Assembly: GCA_036346405.1 (NCBI GenBank)
Contig: CM070548.1
Coordinates: 68,915,739 to 68,979,738, forward strand
DNA: 64,000 nt
From: Phyllostachys edulis
Taxonomy: Eukaryota > Streptophyta > Magnoliopsida > Poales > Poaceae
Reading direction: 5' to 3'
The notes under the pieces were generated by a model. That model searched no databases and was not told the origin of the DNA. It worked only from the letters and a program-made list of their open reading frames with translations. The position numbers and the translations under genes were made by a program. Shown piece after piece: positions 53,601-64,000 of this stretch; position 1 is the first letter of the stretch; each line of letters opens with the position of its first letter.

Positions 53601-56367
53601 CCGCGATCTCCTCATTCTCTTGCCGCGCTCATGGGACCCGCCGGAAAATCGTTTCTTGGCGACCATGGGGTCCCGTGCCGTCGCCGCCTGCCCATGTCAG
53701 CGCCACCTCGTGCCACGTAGGCGCCACCTCCTCCCTCTCGCTGATGTGGCGCACGGGTGGCACAAGCCATGCCACCTCACACCCCTCCCCTGTGCGCAAA
53801 TCCGCGTGCACCAAGTCCACATACACCGTGTTTATGACACGTAGGCCCCACTATCAGAAATTATTTTAAATTAATTTAAATTCCGAAATTCCACCGCTGG
53901 CGTCACCTTGCGCAGTAATTAGAATTTCCTTTAGAAAAATAATTAGGGAAATTGTTTAAATAACAGATTTAGGATTAAATTTGTAAAATTCATAACTTTT
54001 GCATCCTAACTCCAAATTAGGTGATTCCAATTTCTAAAATCTTATAAAATCAATATCTAGCTAAATAAAATATAAACATTTGATTTGGAGTAGGTTTAAA
54101 CTGTCTGTTTGAATTTGAAATAATTTAAACCACACATTTAGGATTTAAACTTGTAAAATTCATATCTTTTGAACCCTAATTTCAAATTGAATGACTCCAA
54201 TTGCTAAAATCTTAGAAAATTATTATCTAGCTATATAAAATCAAATTGTTTCATTTGGACTCAGTTTAATTTGTCTTGTTGAATTTATTTGAATTTCGAT
54301 TGATTTGTCGTATTTTCACGTTTAGACTACGACGATTCTGGGGAATTTGATTCTTCCGAAGATTTAGAATTTCAAGACTTTAGTGAAGGCAAGTTACACT
54401 TTGACCATGTTGCACCTACTATGTTAAAGTTATTTAATTCAGTTTTTAAAATTATTATTGCATGCATATTTTTAGTCAATTATTTTAATACCCTGTTTAA
54501 ATGCTTAGTTATTCCAATTGTTATTGTATGGCCAATTTTGAATATTGAAATGTCATCCCTTTGTCACCATAGATAAATTGTTTGGAAACGCTTAGCAAAT
54601 GCTTAGACCATGATTTTGATTTTGGGAGGATTTAGCCAAACCATTACAAATTGTTTGAAATTAAATCTATGGTATTGTTTTACCATAGAGAGTTTGTAAA
54701 GATGGTTTCCACTAAAATAAAATTAAATGGTTTGGACTTGGTAAAGCGGATGAATGGTGGGTGCGAGTTCATGCACGGGTTTAATCTGGTTAGGATTAAA
54801 GCCCAGGGTTTGTTTTGAAAGACGCCCAAGTCAATTAAGGACCGGCCTTTGAGCGTTCCTTTGCTATGCCTTACCGTACCACCACACGTCCTGTATGGGA
54901 AGGACCTGGCTTATTAATTTGGGATACTCCGTAGATATTCGTGCCATTTTGTATGAGTGGGTGTCAGTTAGACTATAGTCCTACCTGGCGCAAGAGGGGG
55001 CCCTGAACCTGCGGATGGTTAGTCCAAAGGGGGCGAAACCTTAGCGGGCATGAGTACTATGAGGTAGATCATTGTAAAGGCCTTGTCACGTGCTCTAGAC
55101 CGCTTACCTAAGGTAGTGAGCGAAGGCATAGATATATGCTTGGGATAAACTAGAGAATTCGTGTCTTGTGGGTAAAGTCAGTACAAACTCTCTGAGTAGA
55201 AAACTATTGAATAACAGCGTCATGATCATGGACATGCTAGCAAAGCCACTTTGAGTTAGACTTGTTTTTGGTTTTAAAATGAATTCAACAGATGTTTTCA
55301 GGATGGCTAGTCCAGTGAAAAAAAAAATTGGGCGGTTAGCCATTGTGATTGGAGGATATCCATCACCTTTGTTGGAGGTTATCCACATTTTACAATTGTC
55401 TTTTAAAATTATGATTTTAGATATGGTATGAAAATAGGCCTTGCAATCTACTATGATTATTTAATCTAAAACTGCTGCTTTACGCAAAATAACCCTGCCA
55501 ATGTTCTTTGTTTACCTTATGCATGCATTACAATTCCATATTGGGTGTGACTTGCGAGCACGGTAGTTGTGCTCATGCTTGCTTTATGCAACAAAATTTC
55601 GAGAAAGACTACTATCGGGGCGGTGAGGACAAGCGCCTAGGTTACTCGCCTCGGGCGATTACTGTGGCGGATCGTTCGCCTACTACTATCGTTTTATTTC
55701 ATTGTGTTATTTAATCTTTTATTTGGCTTCATGCCCAATTGTATCGAACTCGATTTACTATTAATGCAATGCGAGACTTGGTTATGTTATCATTTTTGTA
55801 ACTGTGTACACCGGAAATCCTGGACTGGTGTATGAACACAGAGGGTTCGGGATCTTTCGTTCCTAGGTCCGACATTCCGTGCGGCCGGGGCGGGCAGGTA
55901 GTGGAGGAGGCGTGCCTTCGGTTGAAAGTTGACACTGCCAAAATTCAAGGTCTCCCCCGTGTCCTTCTTTTTCTTGGGCTGGCACCGCCCATCGTGAAGG
56001 TATGCGAATAGCCTCGCCTCGCTACCAGTCACCCCCGCGATGCGCAGGACCCACTCGAAGACCCCAAGCTTCACGATCGAGTTAGGTGTCAACTGGGCCA
56101 AGTCCACCCGTGCATACTTGAAGGGCGTGGTACAACAGATCAACGCAAAGCGCAGGCGAAGACCGCATCCAGGTAGGCCACGAAGACGATCGTCTCCTCC
56201 TCCTCGGGGGCAGGAACAACCTCCAACCCGGGGACCCAAACGTCGTCCAGGTTCGCGATCTTCCCCTCGCTTTGCAGGGCCCGCACTACCGAAGCAGTCA
56301 CCAACGACCGACCCAGCTTGTCGGTGTACGACACCGCGCCACCCCCATCCTTCGCCCGCTTGGTCAT
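50690..56367 (-). pseudogene. Antisense gene of the gypsy element, split by a solo LTR
   Basis: Minus strand. The ATG at 56367 (MTKRAKDGGGAVSYTDKLG) follows an in-frame stop. The frame reads VWVPGLEVVPAPEEEETIVF, shifts at about 56145, and continues TPFKYARVDLAQLTPNS, FEWVLRIAGVTGSE and TLNFGSVNFQPK up to 55880. Removing the solo LTR (52580-55874) and one TTCCG joins AARN directly to RWDTDWTRCWFYH in frame. Then come CSDEAGLRSTGGPIELI and EFCALRVWPLAQNWEIML, a possible 49-bp intron (52281-52233), a basic spacer, and a coiled-coil-like C-terminus (51130-50700). The pattern matches the 'putative gypsy type transposon' (Transposase_28) family found antisense in Tat elements. Its function is unknown. 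Confidence 0.7.
52580..55874 (+). mobile_element. Gypsy solo LTR, 3.3 kb, TSD TTCCG
   Basis: Starts TGTAACAGCCCAAAATTTT, ends GGTCCGACA, flanked by TTCCG (52575-52579 and 55875-55879). It has a GC-rich segment with TATA-like 'cccctataaaggg' (about 53284) and long AT-rich parts. No internal domain. Its start is like the fragment at 10285-10362. Frames inside are incidental. Confidence 0.92.
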
Positions 56368-56541
56368 CACGACAAGCACGAGCTAAAACGCTCTGGCCGT
56401 CGAAGCCAGTGGTGAAAGCGAACCTCGCAAGCAACTCACAAGCCCTCTCGGGAACCGAAGGGCGGGGGGAAGTGGAAGACCAAACAAGAAAGCGCTACGG
56501 ACAAATGCGCGCAACCGAAGGCGATGGGACCCAAGGCCACC

Positions 56542-56549
56542 TATTTATA
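56542..56549 (-). promoter_or_regulatory. TATA box for the antisense gene
   Basis: TATAAATA on the minus strand within CCTATAAATAGG, 175 bp upstream of the antisense ATG at 56367. It suggests that the antisense gene has its own promoter inside the element. Confidence 0.55.
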
Positions 56550-56892
56550 GGCGGCCCCGCCAAGTCACAGAAAATGAGGAGCCCAACGCCAAGCAACACG
56601 CGACACGTGGCAATCAGCAACCCATTAGTTCGCACGAAAATCGAGGCGTCACATTGAAATACATGCCGACTCGGCCGCCATAACACGAGGCGGTGCCTCG
56701 AAGCACGCGCATGACAGCGAAAAGGCGCGTAGAACGAAACAACCGAAGAGCGAGAAGATTTATGGCGCACGCAACCCGACGACGACCACAGCACTAACGC
56801 TTCGCCAGGCCGAAGGGGACGGTGTACCTGTACCCTCCGAGAAGAGGCACGGTTTCAGCCATGACGAAGCAAGACCTCGACCGCGAGGGGCT

Positions 56893-57550
56893 TGTCGTAG
56901 GGGCGGCACAACGGCCCCCACGACCTGGCGAAGAGCGAAGCACACACGTCACGATGGCCAAAGTCGCCAAGCGGCGGATCTGCGAATAATCCCGAAGGGT
57001 ACTAAGATGTGCGAGGGTCGAAGCCCTCCCGAGGAATCCGGCCCCGCCGAGTAATCCCGGCCTCCCGAGGATCCCGGCCCTCCGGAGGAATCCTGCCCTC
57101 CCGAGAATCCTGCCCTCCGAAGGGATCCCGAGGTCCTTCAGCCACGAGCCACCGGCGACGGAGGGCCAGAGAAGCGCCGAAGGTCATGAGGGCTCAAAGA
57201 TCCGTGTGCTCGGATGGAGTTCTTGCACCTGGACCGATGCACCTCTGAGGTAGACCAAGTCTAGGGCTGCCCACCACGCGATGTGAAGCTAGCACTAGGG
57301 GTAGGAAAGGTCCTGCGCACCCCTATCGGCCTCTGGTCTAGTAAGGGGTAAACTTGTAACTCTGTGTACCTCCTAGGAGAGCTATAAGTAGCCACCCTTG
57401 CCCCCATTGAAGGGGGGCTTTTTGGCTTTGTATCAGGATCACATGGTAATACAAGTGTGTTGACTTACTAACAGCTAGTCCCCTCTTGAGGACCCTTCGG
57501 CTATCGGAGGGTCCCCCCTTACTCTACTGTCTAGTCTCGTAACTACGACA
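56893..57550 (+). repeat. Gypsy 3' LTR
   Basis: 658 bp, same landmarks as the 5' LTR (repeats at 57010-57130, 'gctataagtag' at about 57380), ends ACGACA, followed by the TSD GATCC. The two LTRs differ at many sites, so the insertion is not very recent. Confidence 0.9.
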
Positions 57551-58325
57551 GATCCCAATGCTACCGCCCACACCATCTGGAAGAGCATTGAGGGTCTATA
57601 TCGTGACAATGTTGAGACAAGCGCCATCTACCTAGAGCAAGAATTTCGAAGCTTCTTCTAGGGCTCTCTCTCCATCGCTGATTACTGCCGCAAGCAGAAG
57701 TCCATGGCCGACGATCTTGGTGCCATCAACAACATAATCAGCAAAAAGACTCTTGTTCTGAACACCCTGCGTGGATTGAATCCTCGTTTTGCTTACATGT
57801 GAACGCTGCTCTCCATGCAAAAGTCGTTCCCAATGTTCCTTGAGATGCGATCTGCTCTCATGCTCGAGGAACTCACGACGGGACCTGAGCCGTCCCAACA
57901 CTCGGCTTTCATCATTGCTCCCATCGGCATCACCAACAACGGCTCCAAGGGCACATCCAGTACCTCTAGTGGTTCATCTACCCGTGGCAATGGCGGAAAT
58001 TATAGCAATAATCGCTGCCGCGACAAAGGCACTAGCGGTGCTAGGGAAAAGATCGCTGCACCATGGCCTTCTCCCCAGTATCCATGGGCTAGCTCTATCC
58101 GTATGTGGCCTAGGCAAGGACCAACTCTCCCCGGCCCTGGCATTCTTGGCCCCCGCCCTGCAGCCCCTTCTGGGCCACAACATCATGCCTTCACCGTCAT
58201 GCAGCCGCACCAGAAGCTGCCCCTGTCTTTGTCAAGCCAACAAGTGCCATGGTAGCAGTAACTGTGGCATCTGCCCACATAATCGCCGTCCGTCTCATGG
58301 AATCAGCAATCCCTCATCAACAACT
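57551..58325 (+). pseudogene. Copia-A gag, C-terminal half
   Basis: Resumes as DPNATAHTIWKSIEGLYRDN and YLEQEFRSFF, with a stop (57659), then LSIADYCRKQKSMADDLG, LNTLRGLNPRF and a second stop, then MRSALMLEELT. A glycine/serine/proline-rich tail follows, with a decayed zinc-knuckle region near 58230-58300. Confidence 0.75.
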
Positions 58326-58333
58326 TCAACACC

Positions 58334-58801
58334 ATGGCATTAACACCTCTGTCCGGTGGCGACTGGTACATGGACTCGGGTGCGTCCTCCCACATGTCAT
58401 CGGATGCCGATAACCTCATCTTCACCCATCCACCTTCCTCTACAAATTCTAAGAGCATTATTGTTGGTAATGGCTCTGTTATTCCTATCACCCACACTGG
58501 TTGTACTTCTTTTTCCACTCCCTCACATTCTTTCTCCCTCAATAACATTCTTGTTACACCTCACATCATCAAGAACCTCATTTTCGTACGGCAATTTACT
58601 ATCGACAATCAAGTTTCTATTGAGTTTGATCCCTTTGGTCTCTCTGTGAAGGATCTTCGAACCAGGAGCGTGATCGTCAGGTGCAATAGTGCAGGCGACC
58701 TCTATCCCTTCAACCCACCTGCTGCACCATCTGTACTCGTTGCTTCCACCACTTTGTCCACCAAGCTCTGGCATCGTCATCTCGACCATCCCGGTCACTA
58801 G
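58334..58801 (+). pseudogene. Copia-A protease and pre-integrase
   Basis: WYMDSGASSHMS is the intact retropepsin active site (DSG). Then SIIVGNGSVIPI, IIKNLIFVRQF and TKLWHRHLDHPGH, the GAG-pre-integrase zinc part, followed by a TAG (58799) that replaces a sense codon. Confidence 0.8.
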
Positions 58802-58846
58802 GCTTTTCAGCATTTAGTTCACTCTTTTTCTCTTCCATGTAATAAA

Positions 58847-59553
58847 GTGACTGATTCCAACATCTGTCAAGCCTGTCAGCTTGGTCGGCATGTTAGACTT
58901 CCTTTTGAGTCATCTGTCTCTCACACAAATAAAGCTTTTGACCTTGTACACTGTGATTTATGGACGCCTCTTGTTGCTAGCATTTCTGGCTACAAATACT
59001 ATCTAGTCATTCTCGACGACCATACTCACTACCTATGGACATTTCCCTTACGTCTCAAATCAAATGTGTTCACCACTCTCTCTCATTTTGTCGCCCATGC
59101 TACCACTCAGTTCGGCGCCACCCTCAAGAGCGTCCAATGCGACAACAGTAGAGAGTTTGACAACACTACCGCGCGTCTATTCTTCCTCGAACATTGCATC
59201 ACTTTACGCATGTCATGTCCCCACACTTCTCAGCAAAATGGCAAAGCTGAGTGTGTGATCCGCTCCACTAATATTATCCTGCGCACTCTACTTCTCCAAG
59301 CTAGCATGCCACCAGTATATTGGGTAGAAGCTCTTCATGTCGCCACTCACCTTTTCAATCGCCAGCCCACCAAAACCCTCCACCACAAGACACCTCATGA
59401 GGCCCTCTACCATATACCTCATTCCTATGATCATCTTCGCGTGTTTGGTTGTAGATGTTACCCTAATCTCTCTGCCACCGCAGCTCACAAACTTGCTCCA
59501 CGCTCCACGTTGTGCGTCTTTCTCTGATATCCCTCTAACTATAAAGGTTATCA
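58847..59553 (+). pseudogene. Copia-A integrase, 3' truncated
   Basis: CQACQLGRHVRLPF, then the core with D in HCDLW, D in VQCDNSREF and E in QNGKAECVI, i.e. the D-D-E triad is present. FGCRCYPNLS and HKLAPRSTLCVFL follow, then a stop and 'ctataaaggttatcat' where the element is cut. RT is missing. Confidence 0.82.
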
Positions 59554-60487
59554 TAAGACTGGTCGAAGCTGGTCGTAGAACTGGTCGAAGCTGGTCATAG
59601 AACTAGTCGTATGGAGATACGAGTAGGTCATAGACTGGTCGAAGCTGGTTGTAGAACTGCTCGAAGCTAGTCAAAAACTGGTCGTATGGAGATACGAGCA
59701 GGTCATAGATTGGTCGAACATAATCACCAACTGGTCATAAGGAGTTGCAAACTAGTCGTAATTAAGTACTAACTGGCCGTAAGGAGTTGCGAACTGGTCG
59801 TAACTAAGTATGGACTGATCGTGACTAAGTACGAGTTGGTCGTAAGTGATAAGGACCTGGTCTTAGATCATATTGCATTAAGATTCGTCCGATATATTCT
59901 ATGTGTGTTTGGGAATCGTTATGTGCTGCTAGGTACTGCTGACAACTCGTGGTCGAAAAAGAGTTTCCGAGTCACAATCAATTACACATGAACCTATAGG
60001 GTCACACACTTAAAGGGCTAGGATTTGATTTGGATGGTGATCCGAATGCTTATAGGCCACGAGTTCCTAATGGGCCTCAAGCTCGAGACTCATTATGGAT
60101 GCCTATATATAGAGGGCGGTGGCATGGGGTGAGTGGATCCGACAGAAGGAATTCTTGAAACCCTAATAGTAATGCCTTCCTCAACCACGCCGTCGTCGCT
60201 AGCAATCCAGTGCATGTTATCTCTGTCCCATACGTGTGGATACCTTGGAGTTGTTTTTGCGAAGCATCAGCACTAGGACGATCCGCAACTCGTAACGATC
60301 ATCGGAGTAGGAGGAGAAGACGTGCGACGAGTATGACTACGACTGCATCAACTCGCTACAGCGACTCTACTTCTGCTACGAGTCGGCGCGTCTAGTGGTA
60401 ATCTCGTGATCTATTACTAGCGTAGGCTCCTTGGTTACGCAGTAGAATTTTTGTTTTGTGCTATCGTAGCCTACCCGTGCCCTTACA
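59554..60487 (+). repeat. Copia-B 5' LTR, left end missing
   Basis: Matches the inner and 3' part of the solo LTR at 34672-36236 (about 930 of 1565 bp) and ends CTACCCGTGCCCTTACA. 59556-59875 is a degenerate repeat of 'actggtcgtaaggagttgcg' type words. The expected TGTTGG start is absent, so the LTR was truncated when or after it joined Copia-A. Confidence 0.8.
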
Positions 60488-60488
60488 A

Positions 60489-60500
60489 TGGTATCAGAGC
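60489..60500 (+). other. Copia-B primer-binding site
   Basis: TGGTATCAGAGC, the standard initiator tRNA-Met site, one base after the LTR. Confidence 0.9.
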
Positions 60501-61475
60501 CATCCTGTCTAGTTTTAGATTCGGATTAGATTGTTTTTGCAATGGTCGATATGATCGTCCATGTGTGGTGGTCTAAAGATGGGTTCATGATCGTTATTCT
60601 TTGATCGTGTTTTTATGGTCATATCACGACTTGCCTCTATTGGTCGGTTTCCGCCATCGGGGCAGACAGTGGTCATAAAATCCATGGAGCACGTGAAGAT
60701 CAATCTGGTTGATTGAATCGGAGTTATGATCGAAAAGGGTTAATGTGAATAATCCAATGCGATTTACATGGACGGAAAAATATATTGGATCTATGTAGTC
60801 CAAAAAAAAATTCGCAACAGGGGCTGCCGCCCCTATGATCCCGCGTAACCAAGGAGGGTCATATTATATTCTTGAAATCACCATGTGGAAGGGTCATATT
60901 ATATCATGATGCAATGCGATTGTCTATGAATACCTTTACATTCCTGTTCATTTATTTCCATGCATGTTATTTAATTGCTTCAAATGCTTTTAACATGGTA
61001 GAAGTAGAATTCCCTCACATAATATTAAGTTAAATTGATGCCCTCCCAATTAGCTGCACCATCCAAAGTCATGTATTTTAATGGTAGGTATTGCTAAAGC
61101 AGAGTGCCATTAATATTCCTTGACTAGATGTGTTTGTGTCGGACACTTACACGCATATCATTGGTTTAACTTGACAAGGTTATCATAATGGCTATGGACC
61201 TTGGGGCATAGGGTTGGGTGCCGGAGCATAGAGATGTTGCCCAACAACAAGAGTCATATAGAGATATGATTAGCAAAGGGTTGCTTACCAATTTCACTAA
61301 TGTTCTAGCAGTGATGCCAAAGCTCGCTAGTAGATTAACTGATTGAGGATCTTGAATCACTAAATGTCATAAGAGGGATATGGTTTTTAGTAGGAGTATC
61401 TTTATTAAATTTTTTAATCGAAGTTACTTTTTCTTGAACATATGTCTTAGTTTTGCATATTTTATGTTGTAGATC
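60501..61475 (+). other. Copia-B untranslated leader
   Basis: About 975 bp with no frame. A 'gaagggtcatattatat' phrase occurs twice near 60855-60905. Confidence 0.5.
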
Positions 61476-62330
61476 ATGGCACCGTCTGTTGTACCTATAT
61501 CCAGTTTTGCTTTGCGTTTGATACTTGATAAGGAAAAACTGAATGGAACAAATTTTACGGATTGGTCCCGCAGCCTAAGAATTATTCTTAGGCAAGATAA
61601 AAAGGAACATGTTCTAGAGGAACCAATTCCTGATGTGCCTACTGAGAATGCTGCTGCTACTCTTAAAACCACCTATAAAAAGGCATGTGATGAGTCCCTT
61701 GATGTTAGCTGTCTCATGCTTGCTGCTATGAACTCAGACCTTCAGAAGTAGTTTCAGAACATAGAGGCCTACGATATGATTGTGGCGCTCAAGGGCATGT
61801 TTGAGACATAAGCAAGAACTGAGAGATATGAGATCTCAAAGAAGTTGTTTGGGAGTAAGCTAGCTGAGGGTAATCTGGTGAGCCCACATGTGATCACAAT
61901 GGTTGGTTACACACAGAGCTTGGAAAAACTTGGTTTTCCACTTAGTCAAAGTTGGCTATAGATTTGATTCTTGCTTCGCTTCCTGCTAGCTATGGGTATT
62001 TTATTTTGAACTTCCATATGAATGGCTTAGACAAGAATCTCACCGAACTGCATATGATGCTCAAGACTACAGAAGACAACATTAAGAAAAGCAACAGTCA
62101 TGTGATGATGGTAGAAAAGAGTATAAGCTTCAACAAGAAGGCTAAGACTTGGACAAAAGAAAGGGCAAGGCTAAATTTTCGGATGGGATCCAAACTAACA
62201 AGCCTAAACCCAAGACTAAGTCCGGCCCGACTCAAGAGAATGAATGCTTTTACTGTAAAGAACTAGGCCATTGGAAGAGGAACTACAAGAAATACCTAGC
62301 TGATCAGAAAAAGAATGGTGGGACTAAACC
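61476..62330 (+). pseudogene. Copia-B gag
   Basis: ATG at 61476: MAPSVVPISS, then EKLNGTNFTDWSRSLRIIL and DESLDVSCLMLAAMNSDLQK, with a stop at 61749 in place of the usual Gln. It goes on as ALKGMFET, with another stop, then KKLFGSKLAEGN. After a frame shift it reads LILASLPASYGYFILNFHMN. The zinc knuckle CFYCKELGHWKRNYKKY has lost its last Cys (Y). Confidence 0.75.
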
Positions 62331-63174
62331 TTCCACTTTATGTATTAATACTATAGATGTTTTTCTCGCTTATTCTTCCGTTAACTCTTGGGTATTTGAT
62401 ACCAGATCGGTTGCTCATATTTGCAATTCGATGCAGAGTCTAACAAGGATTAGGAGAATTGCAAGAGGTAAGATGGATCTTCACGTCGGGAATAAAGCAA
62501 GGGTTGCTGCATTAGCCGTCGGGACTTTGCCATTACTCTTGCCCTCAGGATTTATTATGGAATTGAATAATTGTTATTACATTCCAGTCATGAGTAGAAA
62601 CATTATCTCTGCCTCATGTTTGATGGCAGAGGGTTATAAATTCATTTTTGACAACAATGGTTGTTCTATATTTTTGAATGAGATGTTTTATGGCTATGCT
62701 CCTATTTCAAATGGGTTATTTATTTTAAATCTTGATGATGTTCCTGTCTATAATATTAATACAAAGAGGCTTCGGCCTAATAATATGAATTCCACTTGTA
62801 TTTGGCATTGTCGTTTGGGTCACATAAGTGAGAAACGTATGAAGAAGCTCCATGATGATGGAATTCTAAACTCATTTAATTTGGAATCATTTGAAACGTG
62901 CGAATCTTGCCTACTTGGAAAGATGACCAAGACCCCTTTCACTGGTCAAGCTGAGAGGGCATCCGACTTGTTGGCACTCATACGTACTAATGTGTGTGGA
63001 CCAATGAGCACAACAGCTAGAGGTGGTTTTCAGTACTTCATTACTTTCATCGATGACTATAGTAGATATGGATATATCTATTTAATGAGGCACAAGTCAG
63101 AGTCCTTTGAAAAGTTCAAGGAGTTCCAGAGTGAAGTACGGAATCAACTTGGCAAGGCAATCAAATCTTTATGA
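62149..63174 (+). pseudogene. Copia-B protease and integrase N-terminal half
   Basis: A 341-codon frame. The protease site reads WVFDTRSVAHICN, so the catalytic DTG is DTR. Then VMSRNIISASCLMAEGYKF, pre-integrase WHCRLGHISEKRMKKLH and CESCLLGKMTKTPF, and an integrase core with FITFIDDYSRYGYIYLM. A TGA at about 63173 precedes SNRGGEF. Confidence 0.8.
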
Positions 63175-63639
63175 TCTAATCGTGGAGGTGAATTTTTGAG
63201 CCATGAATTTGGTGATCATTTGAAACAAGATAGAATTGTTCCACAACTTACACCACCGGGCAATCCACAATGGAATGGGGTGTCCAAGCGACGTAATCGG
63301 ACCTTGTTGGACATAGTTCGGTCAATGATGAGCCAATTAGATCTGCCATTGTCTTTTTGGGGTTACACTCTAGAAACTGCCGATTTCACTTCAAATAGGG
63401 TACCATCTAAATTAGTAGATAAGACATCATATGAGATGTGGACTAAGAAAAGTCCTACCTTGTCTTTTCTAAAGATTTGGGGATGCGATGTCTATGTTAA
63501 ACGTTTGACGTTTGATAAACTCACACCCAAGTCAGATAAATGCTTCTTTATAGGATATCCTAGGGAAACCAATGCATATTACATCTACAACCGAGAAGAG
63601 GATAAAGTTTTTGTTGCCCGAAATGGTGTCTTTTTGTAG
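63175..63639 (+). pseudogene. Copia-B integrase C-terminal half
   Basis: SNRGGEFLSHEFGDHL, then TPPGNPQWNGVSKRRNRTLL: the catalytic E (QNGVSE/ERRN in relatives) is K here. FLKIWGCDVYVKRL, KSDKCFFIGYP and a stop after ARNGVFL. Integrase is inactive. Confidence 0.78.
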
Positions 63640-63807
63640 AAGGAGTTTCTTTCAAAAGGAGTCAGTGGGAGAAAGGTGCGACTCGAAGAAATTTGAGAAC
63701 CGACTGAAAGTGTTTCAACTCCTATTGAACCTCTACAGGATGAACAAAATATTGTTGAACTTGTAGATGAGGCATCAGCCTCACGTAGAACTAAAAGGCC
63801 ACGTCAA

Positions 63808-64000
63808 TTGCCTATAAGGTATGGACATGACGTATTATTGTTGAATAATGATGAGCCTAAGACTTTTAAGGAAGCAATGATGGACCCAGACTCTGATAAA
63901 TGGCTTGGAGCCATAAAATCCGAGATAGAATCCATGAGAGACAATCAGGTTTGGAACCTAGTCGATCCACTTGATGGTGTTAAAACCATTTAGTGCAAAT
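63808..64000 (+). pseudogene. Copia-B reverse transcriptase, start only
   Basis: FKEAMMDPDSDKWLGAIKSE and DNQVWNLVDPLDGVK are the first conserved phrases of copia RT. A TAG follows at 63991, where relatives have the Gly-Cys-Lys-Trp motif. The rest lies outside the window. Confidence 0.75.

Larger units (their letters stand above)
42447..57550 (+). mobile_element. 15.1-kb Ty3/gypsy element of the Tat type, TSD GATCC
   Basis: LTRs at both ends (TGTCGTAGGGG..; the 3' copy ends ACGACA), flanked by GATCC at 42442-42446 and 57551-57555. Contents in order: gag, protease, RT, RNase H, a second (archaeal-type) RNase H, integrase, two tandem-repeat blocks, and a long antisense gene before the 3' LTR. 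Dual RNase H and an antisense gene of the 'putative gypsy type transposon' family are features of grass Tat/RIRE2-like elements (established). All sense frames are heavily decayed. Confidence 0.93.
29664..59553 (+). mobile_element. Copia-A: Ty1/copia element, split by CACTA2 and the gypsy element
   Basis: The 5' LTR begins TGTTAGCC at 29664 after GGGAG. Copy A at about 5396-5406 shows the uninterrupted site, fixing the left boundary. The LTR resumes at 41888 and ends '..CCTTCA' at 42069, followed by a primer-binding site. Gag is interrupted at 42446 by a gypsy element and resumes at 57551; protease and integrase follow. The element is cut at about 59553 inside pol, where Copia-B LTR sequence starts. 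RT, RNase H and the 3' LTR are missing. Confidence 0.88.

Noticed and set aside
53217..53720. Overlapping GC-rich frames within the 3.3-kb solo LTR as a host gene
   Set aside because: Both strands are open because of GC content; they lie inside an LTR with clear TSD and TATA, and no domain is recognisable.

Overview
The window looks like plant nuclear DNA from a grass, most likely Oryza or a close relative. The reasons are tiny intron-containing genes for small heavy-metal-associated (HMA) proteins that resemble the HMA domain built into the rice immune receptor Pik-1, and a dense nest of CACTA, Ty1/copia, Ty3/gypsy and hAT-like elements. No bacterial, organellar, tRNA or rRNA features were seen. 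Species assignment is inference.

Layout. (1) 1-8337 and 21690-29663 are two direct copies (A and B) of one host segment. Copy A carries two small HMA genes in tandem (4269-4716 and 6776-7223, minus strand). Copy B carries one (27525-27972, minus strand), whose flanks match copy-1 on one side and copy-2 on the other. (2) Between them lie a decayed gypsy fragment (8338-10284) and an 11-kb CACTA element, CACTA1 (10507-21543). CACTA1 contains a tandem array of miRNA-like hairpins and, nested inside, a 3.5-kb non-autonomous CACTA (14184-17656) whose main cargo is an inverted repeat with 345-bp arms. (3) From 29664 on, a copia element (Copia-A) sits in the host segment, and copy A preserves its empty site. 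Its 5' LTR is split by a second CACTA of the same family, CACTA2 (29821-41887, reversed), which still has a TNP2-type transposase, a TNPA-like protein and an Ulp1-like reading frame and itself contains a copia solo LTR (34672-36236, TSD GATAG). Copia-A's gag is split by a 15.1-kb Tat-lineage gypsy (42447-57550, TSD GATCC). That gypsy carries two RNase H domains, two tandem-repeat blocks and a long antisense gene, and the antisense gene is split by a 3.3-kb solo LTR (52580-55874, TSD TTCCG). Copia-A resumes at 57551 and is cut at about 59553 by a third copia (Copia-B), which runs off the window end.

The only genes that look functional for the host are the three HMA genes: each is a 110-residue protein from two exons with a TATA box. 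Nearly everything else is transposon-derived and broken by stops or frameshifts. The insertion order can be read directly from target-site duplications and restored reading frames.

The most notable non-standard signals are RNA-fold signals inside the CACTA elements: five copies of an about 95-bp foldback, two of whose copies differ by compensatory base-pair changes, and the separate 345-bp-arm inverted repeat. Both are plausible sources of small RNAs. All homology statements are by eye and from memory of family motifs; no searches were run.
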